DNA of 64,000 nt from Streptococcus parasanguinis (GTDB lineage: Bacteria > Bacillota > Bacilli > Lactobacillales > Streptococcaceae), in the NCBI RefSeq assembly GCF_032163505.1, contig NZ_CP134147.1, positions 834,501 through 898,500 of the forward strand, in the 5' to 3' direction. Under the pieces are notes generated by a model, which saw nothing but the letters and a program-made list of their open reading frames with translations, searched no databases and was not told the origin of the DNA. Shown in pieces: positions 17,594-26,426 of this stretch (position 1 is the first letter of the stretch; the number at the start of each line of letters is the position of its first letter). The position numbers were made by a program, and so were the translations under genes.

Positions 17594-19090
17594 GTGAATT
17601 ATATGGGAGTTATTGATAAGACTAAAATTAGAAATATTTTAATCGCTATATTTTTAGTATTATTTTCAAGAGTGTTTTTGGCCAGTTTATTTCAGTTTAC
17701 TATCAATCTCAAAATTATACTATTAATTATTAGTATTGTAATTTATTTTATTCTTTTTGATCCAAAAGATAAAAAGAAATTGCCAATTAATGCTTTTTTT
17801 CTGATAATTATTTTCGGTAGTGTAATTTCAGTAGTGAAACCAGTCCAATATGGATTAGATGAAGAGTCTCATTTACCAAACGTAATCAGTATTTCGGATA
17901 GTCCTATTTTTAAATATTCTAATGAGAAATTGGAAGATTATAATTCAGTTTTTAAATATGATGCACTAAGAAATCCTAGTAAAAAAGATAAAAATTATTG
18001 GTTCAATGTTGAGCATAAGGAAAGTAAAATTAAAGGAGTAAGAGTTGGATTTGATAATCCAGCCTTTATTCCTAGTGCAATTGGATGGAATATAGGTAGA
18101 TTAATCTCTAAAAAAGTGTTTGTTTCCTATTATTTGGGAAGAATCTTCGAAGTCATAGCATATGCCATTCTAGTATTTATTGCATTAAAAATCAGCAAAG
18201 TTTATAGAGAAGCGATATATTTATTTTCTACATTCCCTGCAGTATTGTACATCATAGCAGGTTATCATTATGATTATTTATATTTTGGAGCAACATTAAT
18301 TAGTCTTGCTTTATTGACAAATATTCTATCAGGTGAACGTAAAATTGATAGAAAATATGCTTTTGCATTTCAATTCTCTACATTATTATTTTCATTTGCA
18401 AAATTTCCGTTTGTATTAATTGGAAGTCTATTTTCAATATTGCCAAATAAGTATTACCAGGATAAATCAGTAAGAAAATTCAGTTCAATCCTGTTTGGTT
18501 TAAATTTGTTAATTTCCTTTACATACGTTGGAATCATTAAATTGTTTGCTTCAGACAATGCTTTGTCAGGCAAAGGACCAGGACTATTATATTTTGTAAC
18601 ACATCCATTACCATTAATTAGAACTTTACTTTTAGCGCCATACGGTATTATTCATGACTTTGTTTCTGAACCATTGAAATATGTTTCAGAATCGTCTCCG
18701 TTTTTAATTGCAATTTCGATAGTTACTTTCTTTTTCGCTATGTTTGTCATTGCATTAAAAAATAAAATTGAAATGCCAACATTTTTTAAATATTACTGTC
18801 TTCTTTTACTTGCAGGTATTGCCTCATTAATAGTAATTGCTATTTCAGGAGATCCTAGGGTATACCACAAAGGTGATATTACTGTAGGTGGTGTACAAGG
18901 TCGTTATTATTATTTTATTCTGATGTTTTTGCCACTTTTTTGTGGATCATGGTTTAGAAAATTATTTGGTTTTTTAGATATGACCATTCAAAATGAAGAT
19001 TCGAATTTTGAATGTAGTTTGCAATATATGTTAGTGTATTTAAATATTTTAACAATTAGTATCGGAATATACACTCAATTGCAGGGATAA
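17594..19090 (+). CDS. DUF2142-type polytopic membrane protein, probable GT-C glycosyltransferase
   Basis: This protein of 498 residues has about 11-12 membrane helices and a large extracytoplasmic loop after the first two or three. The loop begins with YGLDEESHLPNVISISD, which fits the acidic DEPAH-like signature of DUF2142 proteins and the first-loop acidic motif of GT-C enzymes that use lipid-linked sugars. By position it may act like GacL or SccQ, adding a side sugar to the exported rhamnan on the outer leaflet. The start is GTG 17594 one base after rgpF, or ATG 17603. It is very A/T-rich compared with rgpA-F, so this gene may be a strain-specific addition. Function is inferred. Confidence 0.65.
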   Translation: MNYMGVIDKTKIRNILIAIFLVLFSRVFLASLFQFTINLKIILLIISIVIYFILFDPKDKKKLPINAFFLIIIFGSVISVVKPVQYGLDEESHLPNVISISDSPIFKYSNEKLEDYNSVFKYDALRNPSKKDKNYWFNVEHKESKIKGVRVGFDNPAFIPSAIGWNIGRLISKKVFVSYYLGRIFEVIAYAILVFIALKISKVYREAIYLFSTFPAVLYIIAGYHYDYLYFGATLISLALLTNILSGERKIDRKYAFAFQFSTLLFSFAKFPFVLIGSLFSILPNKYYQDKSVRKFSSILFGLNLLISFTYVGIIKLFASDNALSGKGPGLLYFVTHPLPLIRTLLLAPYGIIHDFVSEPLKYVSESSPFLIAISIVTFFFAMFVIALKNKIEMPTFFKYYCLLLLAGIASLIVIAISGDPRVYHKGDITVGGVQGRYYYFILMFLPLFCGSWFRKLFGFLDMTIQNEDSNFECSLQYMLVYLNILTISIGIYTQLQG

Positions 19091-19114
19091 AAAAATTTTT
19101 AGAAAGGATAAAAA

Positions 19115-21640
19115 ATGAAGAGAAAGAGGAAATTAGATTTTAGAGATTTTCTTTTTAAAATTTATAATAAAATAACAAGAACACAAAAGTACTGTATAAC
19201 TCTCTTTCTTTTATTTTTTATAAGCAACACTTTCTTAACACAAAATTTGATTTCTAAAGAGATCAAATCAACAGGATCTGTATTGTTCATAGTTAATCAG
19301 TTTGGTATTTGGTTTGGAAGTGCATTCTTAATTCTAGTTTTACTAATTTCACAATACGCTTTAAAATGGATTTTTTTCCTTAAAATTTTAGTTTCATACG
19401 TAATCTATTTAATACTATCATACTCGATTGATATTTCGCTTAATATTAATAATCCTAGTTATAAGATTGATCATTTCCAAAAAAATAATTTTTGGCAATT
19501 TAATTCTCTAGTATTTATTTTATCATTGTTAGTGATTTCTTATGTTTTGGGTCAGATCAAAAAATCATATGATAATAAAGCGAATAGAAAAAAATTAGAA
19601 CCTATTGGGAAACTGTTCGAATATGTCTTGCATTCTAGCATAGTTTGTTCGTTCATTTTTACTGATTCTAAAATTCTTTCTTTTTTGTATCGTACATCAT
19701 GGTATGTATCTGGAAATTTTGAGAAATTAGGAGCAGGAAAGTACTCCTTGAGCCAATTTTGGATTTTAGAATTTTATTTGCTACTCTTAAGTATTTTCCT
19801 GACTTTAGTTGGCTTGCTTTTTGTAAAAGGACAAGTTGATGTAGTAAAAAATAGGTCTAGTTTTTCGCTAGCTGTATTTACAAGTATTAGTCTTGCAATA
19901 TTATTTAATACAGGGATTCAATTGGGTCTAGGACATGGGGAACCTTTGGTTGGATACTCAATATTTCCTGGAGGTGTAATCTTTCAGATATTATGCTTAT
20001 CTTATCTGTTTATTTTTCTATACATACTTCTTAATAGATATTTATTTACGACAATATTAATTTTATTTGGTGGTGTTCTGTTTATTGTTGCGAATGCTAT
20101 AAAATTTAGTATGCGTGCGGAACCAATTTTGCCAAGTGATTTGGTCTGGGTATTTCAACCTTCTGTTTTATTTAGTTTTGTAGATGCTTCGGTTTTAATG
20201 ACTGTGAGTATTTCCTTAGTCATTTTTACGTTTATCTATATAATAGGACGGAGATATATTTATCCAGGTAGAATTATTCGTGCAACGATCCTAAGATTTG
20301 TTTTATTAGGATTTATGTTCTTATTGTCCATTAATGTTTATTCTATTTTTAAAAGAAAAGATAATGGAAAAATTATTGATGATGTTCCGATTATTACCTT
20401 GTTAAATAATTTCCAAGATACAAAGTGGTTAGGAAATTCCATAAACGCTAGATATCGTTCGTTGTCATATGTATGGTTAAATCAATTAACAAGTGATCCA
20501 ATAGTAGAACCTAAAGGATATAGTAAAGAAAAAATTAAGGAAATCGAGAAGAAATACAATCAAGTAGCTTTAACAATTAATAAAAATAGAAATGAGTTAA
20601 TTGATAATCAAACGATTGTTTATGTTTTAAGTGAGAGTTTTGCTGACCCATCAAGAATTGAAGGGGTAAATTTATCTAGAAATCCTATACCAAAAATTCA
20701 AGAAATTAAGACAAAGGTTACAAGTGGATTAATGCAATCGGATGGTTATGGTGGTGGAACTGCAAATATGGAGTTCCAAACATTGACGGGGTTACCTTTT
20801 TATAATATTAATCCTACAGTTTCTGTATTGTACTCAGAGGTCGCTCCTAAAATGAGAAGACTAATTTCAGTTAGTGATTCGTTTAATAATAAAGAAGTTA
20901 TTCATTTCGAATCTCCAATTAATTATTCTAGAAATGTAATTTACAATAGATTGAAATTCAATAAATTTATAAGCATTGATGATAAAAAGAATTATGATTT
21001 AGGTTATCAAGAAGTACATATAAGCGATGAATCTACGTATAAGGCAGTATTAAAAGAGATGGATGCTAAAAAGAATCAATTCTTTTCTGTCATTACGATT
21101 CAAAATCACTCCCCATTTATAGCAGGAGAACCTTCAGACTTAACAGCAACAGGCAATGGTTTTTCAGATGATGAAAATACCAAGTTAACGAATTATTCAC
21201 GTCTTTTAACCTTTACCGACACCGCCACCCAATCCTTCCTTGAAAGTCTTTCTAAAATCGATAAGAAGATTACAGTGGTATTTTATGGGGATCATTTGCC
21301 AGGTCTTTATCCTGAGTCGGCCTTTAAGAATAATCCGGAGAGTCAGTATCAGACAGATTACTTCATTTGGAGTAATTTTGATGCACCGAAATTGAACTAT
21401 CCTTTGGTCAATTCAAGTGATTTCTCTGCTATGGTCTTTGAACAGACCAATTCAAAAGTTTCGCCTTACTATGCTTTGTTGACGGAAGTGCTGAAAAAAG
21501 CAAGTGTCGATAAAAAGGCCTTAGAAGGGGAAGCGCAAGAAATTGCAGAGGATTTGAAAATGGTTGAATACGACTTGATTAGTGGGAAAGGTTACCTTTC
21601 TAAAGACTTCTTTAAAGTTCCAACTAATAAATCCAATTAA
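19115..21640 (+). CDS. LTA-synthase-like glycerol-phosphate transferase, GacH/SccH-like
   Basis: This 841-residue protein has about 12 N-terminal membrane helices (to ~400), twice the number in LtaS, followed by an extracellular sulfatase-fold domain. The domain shows VYVLSESFADPSR, with the Glu-Ser pair expected at the metal site, GYGGGTANMEFQTLTG carrying the catalytic Thr, NHSPF, and VFYGDHLPGL. GacH and SccH share this layout and add glycerol phosphate to side-chain sugars of rhamnan polysaccharides. AGAAAGGAT precedes the ATG. The first ~2.1 kb are A/T-rich, but from about 21190 to the end codon use switches to the core type, suggesting a recombination point inside the gene. Confidence 0.82.
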   Translation: MKRKRKLDFRDFLFKIYNKITRTQKYCITLFLLFFISNTFLTQNLISKEIKSTGSVLFIVNQFGIWFGSAFLILVLLISQYALKWIFFLKILVSYVIYLILSYSIDISLNINNPSYKIDHFQKNNFWQFNSLVFILSLLVISYVLGQIKKSYDNKANRKKLEPIGKLFEYVLHSSIVCSFIFTDSKILSFLYRTSWYVSGNFEKLGAGKYSLSQFWILEFYLLLLSIFLTLVGLLFVKGQVDVVKNRSSFSLAVFTSISLAILFNTGIQLGLGHGEPLVGYSIFPGGVIFQILCLSYLFIFLYILLNRYLFTTILILFGGVLFIVANAIKFSMRAEPILPSDLVWVFQPSVLFSFVDASVLMTVSISLVIFTFIYIIGRRYIYPGRIIRATILRFVLLGFMFLLSINVYSIFKRKDNGKIIDDVPIITLLNNFQDTKWLGNSINARYRSLSYVWLNQLTSDPIVEPKGYSKEKIKEIEKKYNQVALTINKNRNELIDNQTIVYVLSESFADPSRIEGVNLSRNPIPKIQEIKTKVTSGLMQSDGYGGGTANMEFQTLTGLPFYNINPTVSVLYSEVAPKMRRLISVSDSFNNKEVIHFESPINYSRNVIYNRLKFNKFISIDDKKNYDLGYQEVHISDESTYKAVLKEMDAKKNQFFSVITIQNHSPFIAGEPSDLTATGNGFSDDENTKLTNYSRLLTFTDTATQSFLESLSKIDKKITVVFYGDHLPGLYPESAFKNNPESQYQTDYFIWSNFDAPKLNYPLVNSSDFSAMVFEQTNSKVSPYYALLTEVLKKASVDKKALEGEAQEIAEDLKMVEYDLISGKGYLSKDFFKVPTNKSN

Positions 21641-21641
21641 A

Positions 21642-21700
21642 AGGAGCGCTAGCAGGTAAAAATCTTTGTGATTTTGGCTGTCTGGCTCCCTTTTTTTTGT
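21642..21700 (+). terminator. Terminator of the polysaccharide locus
   Basis: GGAGCGCTAGCAG can pair with CTGTCTGGCTCC in an imperfect long stem, followed by a run of eight T. Confidence 0.6.
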
Positions 21701-21734
21701 TTTTTATGCTAAACTATTAGATGGGGGTACGCTC

Positions 21735-22211
21735 ATGATTAAGATATTTGGAAAGGTCCATTATCATTGGCAACCGGACTTATCTATTCTTGTGACTTAT
21801 TGGTCCATTGCAGTGATTCCGGTCTTTATTGGACTGGCCTTGATGTATGAGAGCTCTAGTGTGCCAACGCTAGTTTTGTTTTCGTTCTTTTTATTTATGG
21901 TCTTGCTTGCGATTGGGGTCCATCGTTACTTCACGATCTATGAGGATGGGATCTTGCGGATTATTACTGCCAATCCTTTTACTCCAATCAAGGTGAAGAT
22001 TGACTCGATCGAAAAGGTCGAAGTAAATAAGAAATCGATCAAGCTCATATTTAATGATGGATCAAGAAGTCGGACCTTCTGTATGCGTAAGTGGCCGAAG
22101 AAATATTTTATCAATGCACTTGCCTTAAATCCTTATTTTAAGGGAGAAGTAATCCTGACGGACAATTTCATCCATGTGGATTACTACGAGATGTATTATG
22201 CAAACAAATAA
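21735..22211 (+). CDS. ebsA: EbsA-family protein
   Basis: This 158-residue protein has two hydrophobic helices (about 19-38 and 45-63) and a soluble C-terminal domain beginning HRYFTIYEDGILRI that looks PH-like. It fits the EbsA family, described first near enterococcal aggregation-receptor genes; members are membrane proteins of unclear role. GGGGG lies about nine bases before the ATG at 21735. The gene is convergent with the ferredoxin gene and its likely terminator lies inside the ferredoxin 3' end. The family assignment is from recall of the conserved arrangement beside fer and cmk in streptococci. Confidence 0.7.
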   Translation: MIKIFGKVHYHWQPDLSILVTYWSIAVIPVFIGLALMYESSSVPTLVLFSFFLFMVLLAIGVHRYFTIYEDGILRIITANPFTPIKVKIDSIEKVEVNKKSIKLIFNDGSRSRTFCMRKWPKKYFINALALNPYFKGEVILTDNFIHVDYYEMYYANK

Positions 22212-22213
22212 AA

Positions 22214-22240
22214 AGCCCTCTTAATCTTTTAAGAGAGCAT
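22214..22240. terminator. Convergent terminator between ebsA and ferredoxin
   Basis: GCCCTCTTAA pairs with TTAAGAGAGC around a TCTT loop. The hairpin includes the last codons of the ferredoxin gene. Confidence 0.65.
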
Positions 22241-22421
22241 GAGTGGGGCATTCTTTGATAGCCTCGAGAACATCGTTTGTGACAGGAACTTCCTTTTCAA
22301 GGAGGTCGTCCTCTTCAGAAGCAAATTTAACGATGCCATTGTCATGGTAATCAAATAATTCAGAATAGGTCTGACAGAGACCGCAAGCGATGCAACGATC
22401 TGGAATTAACGTAACTTTCAT
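22221..22421 (-). CDS. fer: 4Fe-4S ferredoxin
   Basis: This 66-residue acidic protein carries a single cluster motif, CIACGLC (Cys-x2-Cys-x2-Cys at ~10-16), and a distant fourth ligand in ECPTHAL near residue 58. This is the monocluster ferredoxin type of Firmicutes, a low-potential electron carrier in the cytosol. Its redox partner is not encoded nearby. It is divergent from the LysM gene; the intergenic gap is only about 45 bp and must hold both start signals. Confidence 0.9.
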   Translation of the reverse strand: MKVTLIPDRCIACGLCQTYSELFDYHDNGIVKFASEEDDLLEKEVPVTNDVLEAIKECPTHALLKD

Positions 22422-22466
22422 ACTTCTATTGTAATGATTTTTACGAGAAAAAACAAGGAGGAAGTC

Positions 22467-22922
22467 ATGGCAAAAGAACCATGGGAAGAAGATATTTACG
22501 ATGATGGAGAAGAAACATTGAAAAGAACGAGTAAGTTAAACGGAATCAAGGCAGATCGTCTATTGACGATTTTAGCGATTATTTTCTTTGTAGTAGTAGT
22601 GGCGATGGTCTGCTTGTTGATCTTCCTTTCAACAGGTGGCAGCAATAAATCAAAACAAATGTCTGGTTTCTACAATGGAGAGACTAAGGTTGAACAGAAA
22701 TCATCAGCCCCTGCAGCACAAACTGACCAAGCGGCTAAAGACGATAGTTCAAAAGATGAGAACTCTGAAGAAGGCACGATCACTGTTCAAGCAGGTGAAG
22801 GGGAAGCAGCGATCGCTGCGCGTGCTGGTATTTCCATTGCCCAATTGGAACAGTTAAATCCTTCTCATATGTCTACAGGATCTTGGTATGCCAATCCTGG
22901 TGATGTCGTTAAGATTCAGTAG
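22467..22922 (+). CDS. Membrane-anchored LysM-domain protein (SAG1386/EF1546 type)
   Basis: I start this at ATG 22467, preceded by AAGGAGGAAG; an upstream in-frame ATG at 22434 lacks a site. The product has 151 residues: an acidic cytosolic head ([14 protein letters not shown]), one membrane helix at ~32-54, a spacer rich in Ser, Ala and Asp, and a C-terminal domain from ~105 ([16 protein letters not shown] to NPGDVVKIQ) of LysM type. LysM domains bind peptidoglycan GlcNAc, so the protein probably bridges membrane and wall. It lies 14 bp before cmk and is probably co-transcribed with it, an arrangement common in streptococci. Confidence 0.8.
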   Translation: MAKEPWEEDIYDDGEETLKRTSKLNGIKADRLLTILAIIFFVVVVAMVCLLIFLSTGGSNKSKQMSGFYNGETKVEQKSSAPAAQTDQAAKDDSSKDENSEEGTITVQAGEGEAAIAARAGISIAQLEQLNPSHMSTGSWYANPGDVVKIQ

Positions 22923-22936
22923 GAGTTGAGGACAGC

Positions 22937-23617
22937 ATGAAACAAATTCAAATTGCCATTGATGGACCGGCTTCCAGTGGAAAATCCACGGTTGCAAAGA
23001 TCATTGCCAAGGATCTAGACTATACGTATCTAGACACAGGAGCTATGTACCGTGCGGCGACTTATCTAGCTTTGCAAAATAATCTGACAGCTGAACAGGT
23101 TGATGACCTCTTAGCCCTTTTAGATCAGTATCCAATTAGTTTCGGTCGTTCAGAAGAAGGAGAGCAGCTTGTCTTTGTAGCAGACGTGGATATTACCCAC
23201 CCAATTCGCGATAACCAAGTGACCAACAATGTTTCATGGGTTGCAGCGCTTGCGCCAGTCCGTGAAAAACTTGTCTCTCTACAGCAAGAAATTGCAGCAG
23301 AGGGGGGCATCGTTATGGATGGACGCGATATTGGGACGGTCGTCCTTCCACATGCAGAGTTGAAGATCTTTTTGGTTGCTTCGGTTGAGGAGCGGGCGGA
23401 ACGTCGCTACAAGGAAAATGTTGAAAAGGGCATCACAGCAGATCTTGAATTGTTGAAAAAAGAAATCGCTGAGCGGGACTATAAGGACAGCCACCGTGCC
23501 GTTTCTCCTTTGAAACCTGCAGCTGATGCCATTCATTTTGATACGACGGGTGTTGGAATTGCAGACGTTGTTGCCTTTATTGAAGAAAAAGCAAAAAAAC
23601 TTCTTGACAAAGAATAA
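22937..23617 (+). CDS. cmk: Cytidylate kinase
   Basis: This 226-residue nucleoside monophosphate kinase starts with [15 protein letters not shown], a P-loop, continues with [10 protein letters not shown] (CMP-binding), and has [15 protein letters not shown] and the RRYKE lid. It phosphorylates CMP and dCMP with ATP. GAGTTGAGGACAG precedes the ATG. The last codons contain the TTGACA -35 box of the infC promoter, so the next operon starts from inside this gene. Length and motifs are normal. Confidence 0.96.
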   Translation: MKQIQIAIDGPASSGKSTVAKIIAKDLDYTYLDTGAMYRAATYLALQNNLTAEQVDDLLALLDQYPISFGRSEEGEQLVFVADVDITHPIRDNQVTNNVSWVAALAPVREKLVSLQQEIAAEGGIVMDGRDIGTVVLPHAELKIFLVASVEERAERRYKENVEKGITADLELLKKEIAERDYKDSHRAVSPLKPAADAIHFDTTGVGIADVVAFIEEKAKKLLDKE

Positions 23618-23632
23618 AAAACTTGATATCAT
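23604..23632 (+). promoter_or_regulatory. Promoter of infC-rpmI-rplT, -35 inside cmk
   Basis: TTGACA (23604-23609), a 17-bp spacer, then TATCAT (23627-23632). The predicted transcript starts near 23639 and has a leader of about 155 nt. Confidence 0.75.
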
Positions 23633-23639
23633 ATAAAAG

Positions 23640-23780
23640 TTGAGAAAAGCAGAAGTGAGAACTTCTCGCCTTGTGACGCAAGTTGCCTGGCCCCTACGGA
23701 TCAAGTTTCAGTAATGAAATACATCATGTAGTTCGGGCCTGTTTTGCAGGTCCGTTCTTTGTTTTTCTCGAATAATAAAA
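23640..23780 (+). promoter_or_regulatory. Structured infC leader, probable L20-type autoregulatory leader
   Basis: Hairpin AGAAG/CTTCT occurs near 23650-23668, and CGGGCCTG pairs with CAGGTCCG around 23735-23756, followed by a T-rich stretch. In Firmicutes, ribosomal protein L20 binds such a leader and lowers expression of the operon. Position and operon fit this; I matched no exact consensus. Confidence 0.6.
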
Positions 23781-23794
23781 AAGAGGTGAAAACC

Positions 23795-24316
23795 ATAGCA
23801 AAGCAAGACTTATTCATCAATGATGAAATTCGTGTACGTGAAGTTCGCTTAATCGGTCTTGAAGGTGAGCAATTGGGTATCAAACCACTTAGCGAAGCGC
23901 AAGCACTTGCGGACGACGCTAATGTTGACTTGGTGCTCATTCAACCTCAAGCTAAACCTCCTGTTGCGAAAATTATGGACTACGGTAAGTTCAAATTTGA
24001 GTACCAGAAGAAGCAAAAAGAACAACGCAAAAAACAAAGCGTTGTGACCGTGAAAGAAGTTCGTTTGAGCCCAGTGATTGACAAGGGTGATTTCGATACA
24101 AAACTTCGCAATGCTCGCAAATTCCTTGAAAAAGGGAACAAAGTGAAGGTTTCCATTCGCTTTAAGGGTCGGATGATCACCCATAAAGAGATTGGGGCAA
24201 AAGTTTTAGCCGACTTCGCTGAAGCGACACAAGATGTGGCGATCATCGAACAACGTGCTAAAATGGATGGTCGTCAAATGTTCATGCAGTTGGCACCAGC
24301 AACTGACAAGAAATAA
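23795..24316 (+). CDS. infC: Translation initiation factor IF-3, non-standard ATA start
   Basis: The protein begins [19 protein letters not shown] and has the N-domain to ~75, a lysine-rich linker ([10 protein letters not shown]) and the C-domain with VSIRFKGRM, all standard for IF-3. I take ATA at 23795 as start: AGAGGTG at 23782-23788 is six bases upstream, ideal spacing. An in-frame GTG at 23786 would overlap that site, so it is less likely although annotation pipelines may use it. Rare start codons such as AUU or AUA are the known basis of IF-3 autoregulation, since IF-3 rejects non-canonical starts. It is first in the operon with rpmI and rplT. Confidence 0.92.
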   Translation: MAKQDLFINDEIRVREVRLIGLEGEQLGIKPLSEAQALADDANVDLVLIQPQAKPPVAKIMDYGKFKFEYQKKQKEQRKKQSVVTVKEVRLSPVIDKGDFDTKLRNARKFLEKGNKVKVSIRFKGRMITHKEIGAKVLADFAEATQDVAIIEQRAKMDGRQMFMQLAPATDKK

Positions 24317-24349
24317 TCTGTCAGAAAGTTAAAAAAAGGAGAAAATATC

Positions 24350-24550
24350 ATGCCAAAACAAAAAACACACCGCGCATCAGCTAAACGTTTCAAACGTACA
24401 GGTTCTGGTGGACTTAAACGTTTCCGTGCTTACACTTCTCACCGTTTCCACGGAAAAACTAAGAAACAACGTCGTCATCTTCGTAAAGCATCTATGGTGC
24501 ATGCAGGAGATTTCAAACGTATCAAAGCAATGCTTACTCGCTTGAAATAA
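24350..24550 (+). CDS. rpmI: 50S ribosomal protein L35
   Basis: This 66-residue, strongly basic protein begins [17 protein letters not shown] and has [17 protein letters not shown], the L35 signature. It is a structural part of the large ribosomal subunit. AAAGGAG precedes the start; it sits 33 bp after infC and 49 bp before rplT, the conserved order. Codon use is strongly biased, as expected for a highly expressed gene. Confidence 0.98.
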   Translation: MPKQKTHRASAKRFKRTGSGGLKRFRAYTSHRFHGKTKKQRRHLRKASMVHAGDFKRIKAMLTRLK

Positions 24551-24599
24551 TCGCGTATTCGTAAGTAAAGAATTCTAGGAAATATTGGAGGAAATATAA

Positions 24600-24959
24600 A
24601 TGGCACGTGTTAAAGGTGGCGTTGTATCACGCAAACGTCGTAAACGTATTCTTAAATTAGCTAAAGGTTACTATGGAGCTAAACATATCTTGTTTCGTAC
24701 TGCAAAAGAACAAGTAATGAACTCTTACTACTATGCATACCGTGACCGTCGTCAAAAGAAACGTGACTTCCGTAAATTGTGGATCACACGTATCAATGCG
24801 GCAGCTCGTTTGAACGGACTTTCATACTCACAATTGATGCATGGTTTGAAATTGGCTGAGATCGAAGTTAACCGTAAAATGCTTGCTGACTTGGCTGTTA
24901 ACGATGCAGCAGCTTTCACAGCTCTTGCAGACGCAGCTAAAGCAAAACTTGGTAAATAA
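24600..24959 (+). CDS. rplT: 50S ribosomal protein L20
   Basis: This basic 119-residue protein matches L20 throughout: [36 protein letters not shown] and the C-terminal domain with [13 protein letters not shown]. It is an early assembly protein of the 50S subunit and, in Firmicutes, the repressor acting on its own operon leader. ATTGGAGGA precedes the ATG. A diverged copy of the three-hairpin repeat lies immediately downstream and supplies the terminator. Confidence 0.98.
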
Positions 24960-24967
24960 TGTTTATA

Positions 24968-25143
24968 ATAGGCTGGGCAAAAGTTGTCCAGCCTTTGATG
25001 TATGATAGAAATAACTGTATGACGCAGTGGTTGATTGGTATCTTTATTCGCTTTTTTAAGCTCTAAAGATGACCTAATCAACTGTGCGGGGGTGGGAAAA
25101 CGAACTCTTTTTTACTAGTCAGAGTTCTTTCCCACTCCCTTTT
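24968..25143 (+). repeat. Three-hairpin dispersed repeat, diverged copy 3
   Basis: The layout matches the copies at 351 and 35117, but the sequence has changed while keeping pairing. AGGCTGG..CAA pairs with TTGTCCAGCCT (24970-24994), GCAGTGGTTGATT with AATCAACTGTGC (25024-25087), and GTGGGAA with TTCCCAC (25092-25135) with inner GAACTCT/AGAGTTC. A T-run ends it. It follows rplT and may terminate that operon. Confidence 0.75.
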
Positions 25144-25159
25144 TTTCTTGTTGATTTCA

Positions 25160-25168
25160 TGCTATAAT
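25160..25168 (+). promoter_or_regulatory. Extended -10 promoter of the dCMP deaminase gene
   Basis: TGCTATAAT ends at 25168, immediately after the repeat. The GTG start at 25213 follows GGAGGA at 25200-25205. Confidence 0.6.
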
Positions 25169-25212
25169 GAAAATAGTCGTAACCGATATGAGGAGAGATG
25201 GAGGATACAAAG

Positions 25213-25680
25213 GTGACACACAATCGACTAGCATGGGATGAATATTTTGCAGCACAGGCCTTACTAATTTCAAATCGGGCAACTTGTAATCGGGCGAAAG
25301 TAGGGGCTGTACTGGTAAAGGATAATAAGGTCATTGCAACCGGATATAATGGATCCGTTTCTGGGACAGATCATTGTCTAGAGGATGGATGCCTCATGGT
25401 CGAGGGACACTGTGTCCGGACGATTCATGCGGAAGTCAATGCTATTTTGCAAGGAGCTGAACGTGGAATTCCTAAAGGCTTTACAGCTTATGTGACGCAT
25501 TTTCCTTGTCTCAATTGTACCAAGCAGTTGCTTCAAGTCGGTTGCAAGCGGGTGGTGTATATCCATCAGTACCGCATTGATGAATATGCCGAGTATCTTT
25601 ACCGTGAAAAAGAAGTAGAACTGGTCAATTTACCAATTGAAGAAGTGAAACGAGCTATTGCTGAGGCTGATTTTATTTAG
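25213..25680 (+). CDS. Deoxycytidylate deaminase (ComEB family)
   Basis: This 155-residue zinc deaminase contains TIHAEVNAI (zinc His and catalytic Glu) and FPCLNCTKQL (two zinc Cys), plus NGSVSGTDHC and a C-terminal LPIEEVKRAI. It converts dCMP to dUMP for dTTP synthesis; it belongs to the family of ComEB, although the late-competence comEA and comEC genes are not adjacent. The start is GTG 25213 with GGAGGA seven bases ahead. ATG 25198 would sit one base after its own AGGAGA and is less likely. Promoter at 25160-25168. Confidence 0.9.
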   Translation: MTHNRLAWDEYFAAQALLISNRATCNRAKVGAVLVKDNKVIATGYNGSVSGTDHCLEDGCLMVEGHCVRTIHAEVNAILQGAERGIPKGFTAYVTHFPCLNCTKQLLQVGCKRVVYIHQYRIDEYAEYLYREKEVELVNLPIEEVKRAIAEADFI

Positions 25681-25851
25681 GGAAGGCTTCCCAACTATTT
25701 CATGATATATTAGCAATCTAATTGAAAACCTGTCCAAATTAATGTTTAAGAGATAGCATTGAATAGATGGCTATCATGAAAAGAATAATGGAATCAAGTA
25801 TAATGGTGTTAACGGAAAAACATAAAAATATAAGAAAGGTAGGAGAAAGTG

Positions 25852-26292
25852 ATGACAAACCAAGAGAAACATCTTGAGGAAAATAAAGAACATAGTAAGA
25901 TCAGTGAAGATTATCCCAATTCTGTATCTGTTCAGAATCCTCCAAAAGAAAATAGCTTACATTCTATTCTTCTTTCAGTAACCTTTTACCTATCCATTAT
26001 CTATCTTGTATTGTTTGTCTTTTTCTTTGCACCTTGGGGTGATGGTTGGGGATTTGTCGTTTTGATTTTCCTTGGTCCAAACTTATTAAGTCTTGCGATT
26101 GGAGCCTTTCTAATTCGACTAGGGATGAAGAAGGGGAATAAAAGCCTTCTCTATGCGAGTATTGGACTCTATCTGCTGTCTATCATCTTGGCTTTTGATC
26201 CGGACTGGGAAATATTTCGAATTGCTCCCTTATGTTTAGGTATTTTGAATTTAATCGGAACACTCCTGGTTAAAGAAGAGAAAAGCTCTTAA
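25852..26292 (+). CDS. Small membrane protein of a local paralogous family, unknown function
   Basis: I do not recognise a characterised family. The product of 146 residues has a hydrophilic N-terminal tail of ~40 residues rich in Glu, Lys and Asn, then four hydrophobic segments. The C-terminal ~95 residues contain the block RLGMKKGNKSLLYASIGLYLLSII, then a DPDW-type turn and a last helix with GTLLVKEE. The same block recurs in the next two genes at 26427 and 27032. AGGAGAA lies five bases before ATG 25852. The 170 bp upstream hold no gene. The repeated module may interact with similar partners in the membrane, but this is guesswork. Confidence 0.7.
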   Translation: MTNQEKHLEENKEHSKISEDYPNSVSVQNPPKENSLHSILLSVTFYLSIIYLVLFVFFFAPWGDGWGFVVLIFLGPNLLSLAIGAFLIRLGMKKGNKSLLYASIGLYLLSIILAFDPDWEIFRIAPLCLGILNLIGTLLVKEEKSS

Positions 26293-26426
26293 TCAAATAA
26301 TGGGTATGGTCAACTCTACTCAATAAAAAGTATTCGGGTCGATCAAAGAGATAGTTAAATCAGTTCTTCCGCTCTATTTTAAGCGCTATTATTTGAAAGA
26401 ATAACTAAAAATGTTAGGAGAAAGTT

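Noticed and set aside
19115..21640. Calling the 841-residue sulfatase-fold protein a second LtaS
   Set aside because: It has about twelve membrane helices where LtaS has five, and lies at the end of the rgp locus, which fits GacH/SccH better.
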